Source: Agelaius tricolor
Lineage: Eukaryota > Chordata > Aves > Passeriformes > Icteridae
NCBI GenBank assembly: GCA_023055355.1
Contig: JALJCS010000002.1
Location: forward strand, 86,515,001-86,579,000
DNA: 64,000 bases
Reading direction: 5' to 3'
Each line of letters begins with the position of its first letter. Position 1 is the stretch's first letter. The notes under the pieces were generated by a model. The model had not been told where the DNA came from, made no database searches, and saw nothing but the letters and a program-made list of their open reading frames with translations. Of the stretch, positions 36,031 to 48,135 are shown in pieces. Position numbers and translations under genes: made by a program.

Positions 36031-37290
36031 TCTTCTTGTCAGGAGAAGCAAATGATCCCCACAGTTTTGCTGCACTATGTCATTTCCTTCACAAGCTGCT
36101 CCTGACATGCCCCTCACATCTTCAAACTGCCACTGACATTAAAGCAGTATGTATAATATTGGGCAAACCTTGCATTCCAAAACCTTCTCTACTGTTTTCA
36201 AGCACCTTCAAGTTTCAGCAAGAAACTAATCAACATCTACCACGAAGGCTTGAAAAATCAATTCTGTCTCTGTAATTGAGAACTTTCATTCAGTGTGGGA
36301 AGAAGCATGAAGATGATTTACTGATTTAGGAACTGGGTGGAGTAGACCACAAAGGAATAAAATGAAAACATGTGGTGTGAATTATTTGCAAAGGAGGAGA
36401 GAAAGAGGGAAAGAAATGCCTATAGATCTCTATAGATAGATCTGGATATATAAATTTATAATGTGGAGTACCAGTGAAACAAAGCACAGATGATTAGGCC
36501 AAACCAAACATTCACATTAAACATTGCACTTGGCCTCCTTTCAAAACAGGCAGCAGTAACAGCAGGGAGAGATGGCTTGCCAAAATTGCATCAGATGCAC
36601 ATTAGGGAAGAAGGAAATGAGTTTACTTGAGCCAGCTGTGACATCAAAGGGGTTGGTCTTGAAATGGATTGTGGGAAAGGGTTCCCCCTTTGGTAAAGTT
36701 TGCAAAGTTCAGCCAACCCTTTATAAAGAGACCCAACTCTAAAGAGAACTTGACTCTTTTTTTTCCACTTTCCTAAAGAAAAACAGCATTCTCAGTCAGG
36801 AGTGTGAGTGAGCCTGGGGACTAGTGTAAGAGGGGAATAAACTTTAAGGGAAGGTGTAAAGGTTTATTCTGGAGGAAAAGGATTTTATCCTAGCTGGAAT
36901 ACATCTCTTTTTACAAATATGCTTTAGTAATAAGTATTGCTCTGCACTGAGGTGGTTGCAATAGTTTTTCATTAAGAACAGTCTTACTGAGATGAATGAG
37001 GAAGGCAAAAATATGAGAAACCATCCACTGGTTCAATAATTTTCCTGAACTGCAGCCAGCCTAATGGAAACTGTAGATAAAAATTAGAAAACAAATTAAG
37101 ATGAGACAACTCCTGGCATCTCTGAGATCAATGGCAAAATCCCACTGACACCAGGGAGACAAGAACATATATCAGTGCCCCAACTGTTCACTTAAGCTAT
37201 TTTCCCTTCACCTGCTTTAAGGCTTGTTGCAAGTTTTCACAGCTCTAATTTCTATGCAAGGATGTTGGGCTAAGGGACAGATTTAATTTT
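36031..37290. other. non-coding unique sequence
   Basis: AT-rich sequence with a 79-codon open frame (36036-36275) without homology cues and a short GATCTATAGA-type repeat near 36421-36445. Confidence 0.5.
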
Positions 37291-37320
37291 AACCCTAACA
37301 CAAATCCTAACCCCAACCCT
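37291..37320. repeat. degenerate telomere-like patch
   Basis: AACCCTAACACAAATCCTAA followed by CCCCAACCCT contains about five imperfect copies of the CCCTAA unit in 30 bases. This is short and degenerate, consistent with a tiny interstitial telomeric site or with chance. Confidence 0.45.
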
Positions 37321-38550
37321 GACTTAGTGCAACCTCACTGATGACAAGAGATGCTTCAAACCATGCACCAGCCATACTGCTTTTGTTTGGAACCCTTCAT
37401 ATTCAAACTCACATGGAAAACAAGCACCGTTTTGCCATGGGGTTTGTTTAATCTTTAATGCCACTTAAACAGCTTAATCCCTTCTCTGGTGTATCTCTGT
37501 TGACTCTCATTTAATGGGATGTATTCCAATTACACAAAATGGTTTTTTCTTGTTTCATTTGATGCTAATTCAGAAGATATTAATGCTAACAAATAACACA
37601 AAATAAAAACAGTACTATTCAGAAAACTTCATCTTACTCTTTTGAAGGCAAATTTGGTGAAAATATGTAATTATTTTCTCTTTATGCTCAAATAGTATTT
37701 AATTTTATTTTTTGCCAGGTATTTTCCTAAGATCATTTTTACTTTGAATTTGCGTAGCTGTGCAGTCCTCCTGGAGAAGGTGTAGGTGTGTCATAACAAG
37801 TCCATGCACAATACTCAGCATAGTAGAAGCCATGCAGCTGAGCATTAGCACTGGTGAGAAATTTGGTGTTGCTTTCCCAGTGACAGATGAGATTTGCAGG
37901 CACATGCCCTGTAACATGTAGCAGTCTTACATTCCTACTTGGGATATTTTCAGAAATCAGCAGAAAAGTTAACTGTCCAAAAACTGAGACCTCAGAGAAA
38001 CTTCCAAGGTGGTTTATGCTTTGTGTAGTATTTTAAGACAGAGGCCCCAGCCTTTCTTTGAGAATAAGGAGAGAATACCCATGTGGTATTTCAATTTCTA
38101 TTCATCTTTCTTGCCTGGTAGTTGAGGTAGAGGCTAAAAGAGATCTTCCCTGATCCCTGTGATTCAGGACTGTCTTCTTTCATATTGTGATGCTCTAAAG
38201 AATTGACAGGGTATGATTGCCTTTTACTGGGAATAGCATAATAATATCTTTGTATTTTATATGAAAAATAAATATATTTTTCCTAGTTTTTCCACAGTGA
38301 TTTCAGTTGCACTACCACCTTACAAAAGTCACTTGAATTTTGTCATGACCTAAGATCTTAAACAACTCTAACCACAAATCCATATCAGTCTTCTTACAGC
38401 AGCTAGATCTCAGAGTCCGTCTGCTTCCTCCTTTTATCTGAGATCCTTATACTAGCAAGGATCAAATGCTGTTTGTTAATCTTGCAGTGTAAAGGAGTGT
38501 GAGATAAATTTTGCTGCCTCACAAAGGACCCAGTTATAGAGCTTAATCAT
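37321..38550. other. non-coding unique sequence
   Basis: No feature recognised beyond AT-rich sequence and short open frames. Confidence 0.5.
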
Positions 38551-38635
38551 CATTTATAAAGTGCTTTGAGTTTTTCAGAGTCTTGAGAGTGAAACAGCTA
38601 CAAGACTATGCACAAATACTTATTATTACTAGTAT
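38551..38635 (+). repeat. ancient LINE/SINE 3' tail
   Basis: CATTTATAAAGTGCTTTGAG, TCTTGAGAGTGAAA, then GACTATGCACAAATACTTATTATTA resemble the conserved 3' tail of an old amniote CR1/L3-related LINE or partner SINE, whose pattern is 'TATAAAGCGCTTTGAGATC ... GGATGAAAGGCGCTATATAA ... GTATTATTATTA'. The exact family is not assigned. Confidence 0.5.
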
Positions 38636-41600
38636 TGTAAATCTCTCCTGTCAATGCTTTATCAGTTAGATACAAAATTATTTCAGGTGCCAACCCAAGG
38701 ACAGTAGCCAGCACTGGTAATTGAAAGTATTGAAACTATTATAATAAATATAAAGAGAGTGTATGAAACAATATAAATCAAACATGCAGTGTGCGGAGGT
38801 CAGAATAACCAATTTATTTTCACTCAAGGGATATAGCCTTGTGTAATTGGCACTTATGGTTTCTCTGCACTTCACCACTTGTGAATTTTGTGGTCGTCCC
38901 TCAATCATAAAGATAAACTGCTCTGCCACCATATGCAGTAAGTGAAATTTAAAATAATTGCTAAACATTTTGTTTCCATTATTGTAGTTGGACTTCAGGT
39001 CTTGCTATAAAAACTTTAAAAGAAAAGAAATTAAGATGTATGCATGGAAAATGGGAAAATCTTGAGCCTGGACAAAGACTTCCCTATTCCTCATCTGACT
39101 GCATTGTTCTAAATAATTGCCACATTTATCTTGCTCAGTTTTTTCTGCTAGACTATAGTTTGTCTGTGGTGGGCTTCCCTGTGACAAACAAAATTTCTTG
39201 TGCCTTTTGGAATATTAAATAAACAAACAACAAATTACACTGGTACTAACCTACCCTGATGTCCCATCCTCCAGGGACTTTGGACTCAATATGTATTTCT
39301 CAGCTGTCAGGAGTTAATTCCTCCATCCCTATTTCCTAGCAGGTCTCTGTTCCATGACTCCTTTAGGCCAGAGCTTCTGGCAGCAGCATAGTTTTGCAGA
39401 GACAGACACCACAGTTGTTTCTTTGAGCATGACCTCACCTTCTTAATATAATAAGTTGGAGAAATACTCATGAAATTCTATGCCATTCACATTTTCTCTA
39501 GTATTTATTATACAGAGACTTTTGTTCTTAGTTCCACATTCTTCTTGGGAAGCAGGACACTGAATTTCCCAAACAGGCTATTAACATGAAAAATTGCATT
39601 CAAATGGGAACAGAGGGTGAATCTTACCGTCTAATATTAAGACAACCAGAAAGCTTAATAATTTTGTTTCTGAAGAACAAAACACCCTAACACTAAAGTT
39701 TGAAGTGTATATCTTGAGTCTTTTTCAAATTTTAAATATTGCTTCTTCTCTCTGGTTAAAATTAGGTAAATTTGTCATTGCCTACAGTTGCATAATAGTT
39801 TTTCACTCTGTTTAGCAAGCCTGGAAGCCTGTTGTATTCCTGAAGCAATTTAAGTACAATGATGTATAAAATATATTGTTTCAGTGAGTTCTTCTAATCA
39901 TCAGATTTTTGAATGAAGACTTCAAACTGTTGCTGCACAAGTTGTGTCCCAGTAAAACTAAAACAGGCTGAATTTTGGCTTCACATGTTACTGCATGTGA
40001 TTTGGAGCTGAGCGCAATGTTTCAAATAAAAAATACAGACTTTGAATGAAAGTTCCTGTTCAAGTAAATGTTAAGTCATCTTTCTCTTTTCTAAACTCAC
40101 TAGGCTCGTGACTGCTCTCTGTTGTGTATAGATCTCAATGCCATTAATACCACCATGATCCCATGGCCACGCAGTCAATGCCAGCCTGGTAAAATGGACA
40201 TCAACAGTGGGAGTCACAGCTGCTCATTTAATCCTGCTATTGAGCCATTGCTCAGCAAATCCAGAATGGCTGGCAAGACCCTTCTAGAGTATATAAAAAC
40301 AGTGCCAGACAAAGGAGTTAAAAAGCTTAAACTCTACACAAATTCTCATTATTCTAAATGGATTCCTTGTAATCTGAAAGATATGTTAATTTTATTTTGA
40401 TAATTGCATTTTGAGGAAGATACAATTGTACTGCCTAATACTCTATGAAAACTACTACTTCATTATAAGACTTGACTTTACTGGGACTAATGTAACAATA
40501 CCTTTGTATTTTTATATTAAAAATATATGGTTTTCTCCTTTATCATTTCTCTGCAGTGGTTGCAAGACAGAAAAAAAAAAAAGAATTATTCATTATGGAT
40601 TCACCAAAGATTTTTTAAATCCTTCTTCAGTCAGACCAATGAAATATGCACAATGAAGATTTTATCCTTTTATTTTCGATCAAATGACTGGTTAGGATAT
40701 TTTCCTTGGATGTAGGAAAACTTCCTTAATTTCATTCTACATCCTGAAGTGATTTCAGCTTGTTATAACCAGAAGGTGGATATAGACTTCAATTTCCATT
40801 TTTCTATTTCAAGCACCAGTGTAATGTGGGGGTAGAAGGAGAAGAACTGATGCTCACTGTTGTTTAACTTGCCCCTTCCACTGAGTGAATAATTAACCCT
40901 TCACCAGGGCAGGACATGGAGTCCAGATGCTCTGTTGCCCCACAAAAGACCTTAAGGATCAAATCTGAGCTACTGTTGACTCTCAGTGCATATGACTTAA
41001 TCTCAGGGGCAAAGACATTTGAGTTTGCCTGTCCTGAGGAACCATGGTTCAGACCTCACCTTAGTTTGGATGTTCTTCTACCCAAATTAGTGGTAAAACA
41101 GCTGCTTAAAGGCTTGTTCTGAAACAGGCTTTCCACTGTCTCTGCAATTAAACTTTTTTCCTGTATATCAGATATTTGGCAGTTAAGCAGATGTTTCCAA
41201 TAAAAGGCTAATAATCTAAGTAGTGGTCATTGTAATAGGTTTTACTCTTTGCCTCTCAGAAATAAATGCTCAAAATTGCAGTTCAGTGTCTGAACCTAGT
41301 TGGATTCCAGATATGTTTTCAGGCACAGAAAAAAGATTTTACGCTGTAGAGGATACTTCCCTTCCCTGCTAGAAATGAAACCCAAGTGCTATAACTTCCT
41401 TTGAATCTTTTTTCATTAATTCTGGTTAACATAGTCTACAGGAAAAAAAAAAATATATCCTGTAAATTAGTGAGTTAATCATGTCTAGGAAGTAAAAGTA
41501 ATTTTTTAAAAAATGTTTTCCTTATTTTTTAAATCTGTAAGTATGCAAATGAAGCTAGATTGACTGGCCATTTTACCATGTGTTTGCTAGAGCCCAGTCA

Positions 41601-43519
41601 CAGAGGGAACTCTGTCACAGTGAGCCAGGATCTGTGTAGGAGAGGAGTTTGCAGTGCTGCACTAGTGGCCCTTGGATTGTTTCTTTATGGGAAAGCCTGC
41701 TAGCATTTCCTGATTAAGCTGGCTCTTAAAAGATACTTAAGGCAAGACAATGAGCTCATTGTCACTGTGCCTACTTACACCATGATTTCTGAAATTATTT
41801 TAAAGTCTCTTGCCCAGGGTTAGTATTAATATTTATTCCATCTCATACATAATGAAAATAACTTGGTAAAGTAATGCTATACATGTGTTGATTAAGATTT
41901 GGTTTCTGGAATTACATCTTTGTTTCTGACTAAAAGGTATTTCAGCCAAAGAATACACACAAGAACTACCCACAAATAGATTTTCTTTTTGTTCATACAA
42001 TAAACAAATCCTCTCTTTTTCCTTAAAGGAAGTTGAGGAGCAGGGAATTGGGGTTTTGCCTCTTTTCTAGCTTCTCAAGGGCAAAATAATAGCAAAATGT
42101 GTCCAGATCAGATGTAAAAATCTTATTAGGACCATCTGTGCTAATCAATGTTTACAAAAAATGTAAATAAATTATACAAGGAGGGAATATTAGAAAAGAC
42201 AGCTCTTGGTTTTCTCACTCTTCAAGCTATTACATAAATAAGACCTGATCCTCCAAATCTGGAGTCATATGAGTATTGTCTTTGAAGCTGATGCATTCAT
42301 TGAATTAACATGAATAAATTGCTACTCACATGACTCAGAACTTGGATGACTGAAGCTCTGATATAAATATTTTTCTCCCTTGCAATCAGATTGAATACAT
42401 GAGCAAAAGAGGTTTCTTTCAACTTTTTGAAGACTAAGAGATCAGTTTAAAACTCTTTGCTATTCCTGGCCTTGACTTCAGCTTCAGCCCTAAGCCTGAT
42501 CCTTCTCCAAAGACTACCAGGAGTTCAGAGAGGTAATCTACCTCACTGGACTCGGGGAACAGAACATTTTGACTCTCTCCACTTGACTTCAACCATGCAA
42601 TATATTAAATAACATGCAAAATCCAGGATGGTGATATCAAATCTACCTTAGGAGGAAATCCTTTTGTGACTAAGTTTTTATCTAGCATTTACCTGGGTGG
42701 CCATTTTGCAAAGGTGATTAATCTCTCCCAGCTGAAATTTACCTGTGGCTAAATGCAAAAAGGATATTTTTTTTCTCTCTCCACCAAATGTGGGATCATT
42801 ATTCTGCACTGACCTTCACTAGCCAAAACCAATTTGATGACAAAATATACAGCCTGAGAAAAAATGTTCCTACCCTCAATTGTTCTTTAGATAATTTTAC
42901 TAGCCTTGACTAAAGCAGAGAAAATGTTATCAGATAAACTGTAAGAACTCACAAAATAGCATGATCTGACCTGACAATTCAGAAAACTTGGCTCATGCAA
43001 ACTGACAAAACACAGAGATGTATCTGCGGTGATTTCATAAAAGCAGCACAGAGGATTGGAACCATGCAGTGGTCAAACCTATTGATTGCCTTCCACCTGG
43101 ATTATTTCTGGGATGGATGGCAACAGGGCCTTATAAACATCTATACAGACCAGCTGGTGATGAAAGGCACAAAAATGGTGCTTTCAACATTATTCTGGGA
43201 ACTAAGGTTCACTAAAGAAAGATAGATCTATCTGAGGAAAATCATTAATTATCTGTAAATGCCAAAAATTAACCAGTAACACCCTTAAATTGCATTCCAT
43301 GGTAGATTCTCCTAGCATTTTGAAGCTTTTTACATGTCTAGCAATTTTTAGACATGAAAAGCCATGATTTATGTTAAAATTGGGTGAAATTCTTATAGCT
43401 AATAGGTTTTTTTTTTTTTCATTTGCCCTCCTTCAGATTATAGTGCTTGACCTCTGTTCATTTCTATTTTCAGAATATTCAGCCATATGATCCTAGATTA
43501 ATGATTCATTTTGCACACT
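38636..43519. other. non-coding unique sequence
   Basis: Nearly 5 kb without a supportable gene. Open frames reach 96 codons (38678-38968, minus) and 92 codons (40122-40400, plus) but show no domains. An 8-bp-arm hairpin (CATGTCTA ... TAGACATG) lies at 43333-43356. Confidence 0.5.
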
Positions 43520-43625
43520 CAAGAGAGGAGATACCATACTGGTACAGACCAATGACTGTAGGTCTCCTTCCTTTCAGTAGCAGTCTATACCTGGTGCTTC
43601 AGGGGCATTTGAAATGTTAGCACTA
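43520..43625 (+). repeat. ancient amniote interspersed repeat relic
   Basis: GAGATACCATACTGGTACAG, ACCAATGACTGTAGGTCTCC, then TTTCAGTAGCAGTC and CTGGTGCTTCAGGGGCA resemble an old reptile/bird repeat with the pattern 'GCCATACTGGGTCAGACCAATGG ... GTATCCTGTCTTCTGACAGTGGC ... CAGATGCTTCAGAGG' (quoted in parts). Order and spacing are kept. I do not know the family name with certainty. Confidence 0.5.
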
Positions 43626-45916
43626 TGAAAAATGCTGGTAATGTAATACCCTGTTAGTAATTCAATTTACCATCATCCAAAACAATGTAGAGTAATCCCT
43701 GCATGATTCAAATTCTTTCTACTCTTCAGCTGTGAAGTTATAGAATGTCAAGAAAAGTTCATACTTATTTTCTGTCAAGCACTGTCCTTTTCCATTATTC
43801 TCATTGACTTTTTAGGTCTGTTCACAAGGGTATGTTCAGGTGACTGAAATGAGCAGGTCTCGTCTGTCTTTCAACATCCATTTTCACATTAGGAAAGGAG
43901 TGTTAGACATAACCTGCTGGTGATGGAGGTGCCAGTGCTGACTTTTAGCACCGTTTAGAGATGTACAATGTACAATTAGTACACAATATAACGTGTATTA
44001 ATATATGCATACATTTAGAATTTAAATAAAGGCTCTGAATTAATTATTAAGGTTTATTCTGAAAGAAACTTCTTCCTTCTCTGTGTACAGACAAAGAAGA
44101 CAAAGAAAGTTTTGATGATATTATCCAAGGATAAGAATCCAGTATACTGAAATAACTTATCCAGAAGTAGCATTTTCTCTAATCAGACTGAATCTCTCAT
44201 GATGACAGTTTTGTGGAAAAGTCCACGTTTATACTACACCAAAGTACAAGTTATTTGGGTGGGGTTGGAGATAAAGATATTGGACATCTTACATATGCTG
44301 GGGCAGATTGTTGCCAGCTGTGCCATAATTTCGCTGGATACTTATGCAGGTCTGGATGGTTTACCTTGCATTTGATTTTCTAGCTGGCATTTAATATTTC
44401 CCTTCTCCAAATCAAGCTGTCAAATATTCCCAAGTTACACCTCCAAAGTTAGTTGTGACTTTTAGAAATTTGGCCAGTAACCCTCAGATCTTGTGTTTTC
44501 AGCTGTGGATATTATTGGTGTCTATTTCTGAAAGAAAAACATGAATCTGAAGCTCTTTGTCTCTTGGGTTTTGCTGTATATCATGACCAGCTCTTACTTT
44601 TGAGCGCTGCTGCATCGCCACTGTCAAGATTTTTTTTCTTATTCCTACATCATCACTGCAGTTTCCACCTCCTCTCGTGTAGTGCAGAAGCAAACAATTG
44701 AACAGTGCTTAACTCAGAAGAGCACTTAGCCTTGATGGTCATGGTACTTAGCAATCACTGTTCATTCACAGTTTAAGTACTTATTCTATGTATATCCTTT
44801 GCAGGGAAGCATTTAGCCCATGATGTGTTCATAAATAAGCTATGGTCACTAGAATCTTGGAAGTCACAACTTTAAAATCAGTTTTATTTACTGGGAAGTA
44901 AGGATCAATTCTTATTTATGCAGCTCAGTTAAGGATTGTTGAGCCTTCTCAGAATATAAAAGGAATTATAATCAGCTGCAGTCCCACTCTGGACCTTCCA
45001 GCCAAGAAGGTTTCAAGTGATGTGATTTGCCTGCACTATTTGTCAAACACGTTTCCATGTCTCCAAGAAACAAACAACCTTGACACAGTGGAAACTTAAG
45101 GGATACTCCATATACAAAAAGGACAAATCCTGCCTTGCCAGCTTCCTCCTAGCTGCAAACCTTTTCAATAGGCTGGCTCTGTGCTATGTGGAGAGCACAG
45201 GGCCTGCTCTGTACATAGGGCCAAGACTCACTGTTCTTAATCCTCCTGCTGCCAGTGTGAGGGACTCAGTCTCCTTCCCTCCCTGGACTGAAGCCAGGGA
45301 CTTGCACCCTGGGGAGCTGAGAGGTGTTTAGGCCCCATGTTCTCACTTCTTTCTTTAAACAATTAAAAAAAAAAAAAAAAGGGATTTGTGCTAGGAAGCT
45401 TTAAACCTTCCAGTAACCCAAGAAAAAAGGAAAAAGTCTAGTACTTTGTCAAGTGAACAAGCATGAGAAGAAAAAGCCTCTTCATCCCACACAGAGGGAG
45501 ATTTCACTTCTCCAGGGAGAACATGAGGGAGCAGATGACTCCAGGGCCTTTGATCTGGACACCTACAGGCATGGACTGCTCTTGGCTCCCAGCTCTGAAG
45601 GAAAAAATCATCATCAACTCCACAATCAGGTCTCCCCTAGGTCCCCTGGTAAAAGTCTGATATAAATCAAGTGTGTTAACATGGCAGGGAGCCCAAGACT
45701 TCTGGGAAACACACTCAAACAAATGTTGTGCCAGAGAACTCAGCAACACTTCAAGAATGGAGGGTGAGCAGGCTATAATTAGGATGTGGAACTACCCATG
45801 GTTGTTTGCTCATGAATCATTTGGAAACCTCAGACAGTGAGAAGACAATCACAGTGTATTTTCTGTTCAGGAGATGAGCACTGCCATAGATCTCCTGCAG
45901 GTGTGAGCTAATGATT
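43626..45916. other. non-coding unique sequence
   Basis: AT-rich, with an A16 run at 45365-45380 and short open frames (64-83 codons) on both strands. No gene supported. Confidence 0.5.
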
Positions 45917-45994
45917 ACTTTATCATCTGACCCTTTGTTTTAGCTGTCTTGCCCCACTTTATCATCTGGCCCTTTGTTTTAGGTGTCTTGCCCC
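45917..45994 (+). repeat. tandem duplication, 2 x 39 bp
   Basis: The unit starting ACTTTATCATCTGACCCTTT (45917-45955) is repeated directly at 45956-45994, with two mismatches. Pyrimidine-rich; not a known satellite. Confidence 0.93.
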
Positions 45995-47584
45995 ACTTTT
46001 CCCTTTCCACCATGCCTCCTCTTGCTATCACACAGATTTTAGGTAATTCTCCTAAAGACAGAGATGCTCAGAAGTAAAGTTCCTACTCATGTATTGCATC
46101 ACTCCAAACAAAGCCAGCATCACCACAGCGAAACTTTAAACTCCTCTGACAAGTTTCTTGTGTGGGTTTTGCATTATTATGTTATCTCTTATACACTCCT
46201 TTTATTTTTTTCTTTTCTGTTTTGGAGTGGCTGTATTTTCTCTTAATCAAAATTCAGAGGAAGAATTTAATGAGAAAAAATTACCATAATCTTATAGTCA
46301 GGTGGATCTTTTCCTTCCAGTAATACCCTCTACCCAAACACCAGAAAATCTGCAGAGGAAGGGGCACTCATCACTAGTCAGGTAATTTCAGCCATGGCTC
46401 TAGTAATCTACTGAACTATTTCTCCCATTGTCTTTGGATGGATTTTTATAAAACAGAAAGGCACAGCTCTGCTCCACAGATTTTCAAGGAAAGTATTCTG
46501 TCAAACAGGACTGGCAAAGCTGAGCAGCTGTCAGGACATAGAGACATCAGTCTGAGAATATGTATGGGAGTGTCTGAAACAGCTGTATCTACACAATGTG
46601 TGAAATTTGGGATGACACCTCTGGCAGGGGCAATGGGAAGGGCTGGTCTCTTCTTGACAGGTCTGAACCTCAGCCCTCCAAGAGCAAAATGGGGCTTTGC
46701 CTTCACTGGAAATGTTTATGCCAGATTCAGGGAGAAGTTCTCACTGGAGAAGCAGGGTGTGGATTCACAAAGCACTGGCTGCCCTTTGGTGTGTGTGGGC
46801 ACCAGCACCAGGGCTTTGCAGGACACTCCACAAAATATTCATTACTCAACACTATCTTCTGCAGAGGGAAGGGCTCCTCAAACATATTCAAAGAATCAAA
46901 GGAAGGTTCTTGCTTTGAATAATTTTCTGCTGGAATCTCACTCTTTCCTTTGAATACAGAGGAATTCTAGAGGCAAAAATGCAATAAAATATTTTAGGGA
47001 AGTATTTACAGAATAGCATCCTCTTCTTGTAATGATCAGGGTTATTTGCAATATGTTCCTGACCAGGGTCTAACCATTATATTTTACATTTTTTTGATGG
47101 CATGGTAAGATTTGTTATTACAATTATCTTTAAGCCAGCAAAAGCCAGAATGTCTGGTTGTCTGTACTCGTAGCAATTTTAGTGTGTGACCTTTACCTGC
47201 TGCTCCCAAAGACATGGTGAGTTTGTATCCATTTCAAAGATCAGATAATTTTAAGATGGTTTTCTAGTAGTAATTCTGCAATAAAGCCTTTGGTTTTACA
47301 GTCTCAGGGCATGACTGAGGAGATTAGAAAGTAGTAATTCACACTCTTGATACCTGAGATTGATCTTGAAAGGAGCAGCTGTTCTCTCCCTCCCACACCC
47401 CCCCAATTAGACACTTTGCATATATATCACACTATTATTTACCCTCAACAGTGCTATCTTCATGTGTACTCTGAAGAAATCATCAATGTTTCAGCTAGAA
47501 CTATAGTGAAGAATTAAATACACAGAAGCAAGGCATTTATCAAGTCCATCTTTCATAACATCAAATCAAAACCCACAATGCACA
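45995..47584. other. non-coding sequence holding the longest open frame of the window
   Basis: A 171-codon ATG-started frame runs on the plus strand at 46438-46953, in a GC-richer patch, and is overlapped by plus-frame (46596-46922) and minus-frame (46446-46706) open frames. The residue make-up shows no domain, signal peptide or membrane segment that I recognise. An ATG in a TTTGGATGG context is weakly compatible with initiation, but no TATA element or splice signals support a gene. I treat it as a chance open frame, or at best an unrecognised decayed sequence. Confidence 0.4.
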
Positions 47585-47660
47585 ATTCATAAAATCTCAG
47601 TACTAGAAAAGAGTGATGAAATTTGCTAATCCATCACTTTGACTATGTGAGATTATTTCT
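47585..47660 (-). repeat. possible old CR1 3' tail
   Basis: AATTCATAAAATCTCAGTAC, TAGAAAAGAGTGATGAAATT and TGCTAATCCATCACTTTG resemble antisense CR1 3' ends, expected as 'AATCATAGAATCTCAG ... TTGGAAAGGGACCT ... ATCTAATCCAACCCC'. High divergence. Confidence 0.4.
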
Positions 47661-48061
47661 GGCAGTGTGCAGTGCTCTGATACTGTCTAGACGTACAGAA
47701 TTAAATGATCAGCTGTGCAGAGCTGAGACCATTTTGTGAGTGTGTTTGTCTCTATGTGTCAAAAGCAGGATGATTTCTGGTATTTACCCCATGTGTTTTC
47801 TCAGTGAGGACAATTTCTTTGAATGACAAGAACATGATAAGGTGACAGTTTTGGATAAGCAAAAAGATTTAGATGTTCAGGTTTCTTATTTTATGTTTCA
47901 CTGCAAACACTTTGAACATGCATGTTTCTTGACTTGTGTCCTGGAGTCAAGGAGCTAGAATGTGAGTTTACTGCATCCATCTGCTGTGAGAGAACAGCAT
48001 CTGTTTACATTTAAAGACCTGTATTGCCAACTGTTAGAGGAGATTCATCACCAGCATCTAC

Positions 48062-48135
48062 AGCCTTATGGTAGGATAATGAGGCTCATTGGTTTTGAGA
48101 AGTTAAGTTGCCATGAAATGGCAGCTATTTTTGAA
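48062..48135 (-). repeat. possible MIR-like fragment
   Basis: TTATGGTAGGATAATGAGGC, GAGAAGTTAAGTTGCCATG and ATGGCAGCTATTTTTGAAC keep the order of antisense MIR: TTTTACAGATGAGGAAACTG, GAGAGGTTAAGTGACTTGCC, GTGGCAGAGC. Short and diverged. Confidence 0.4.
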
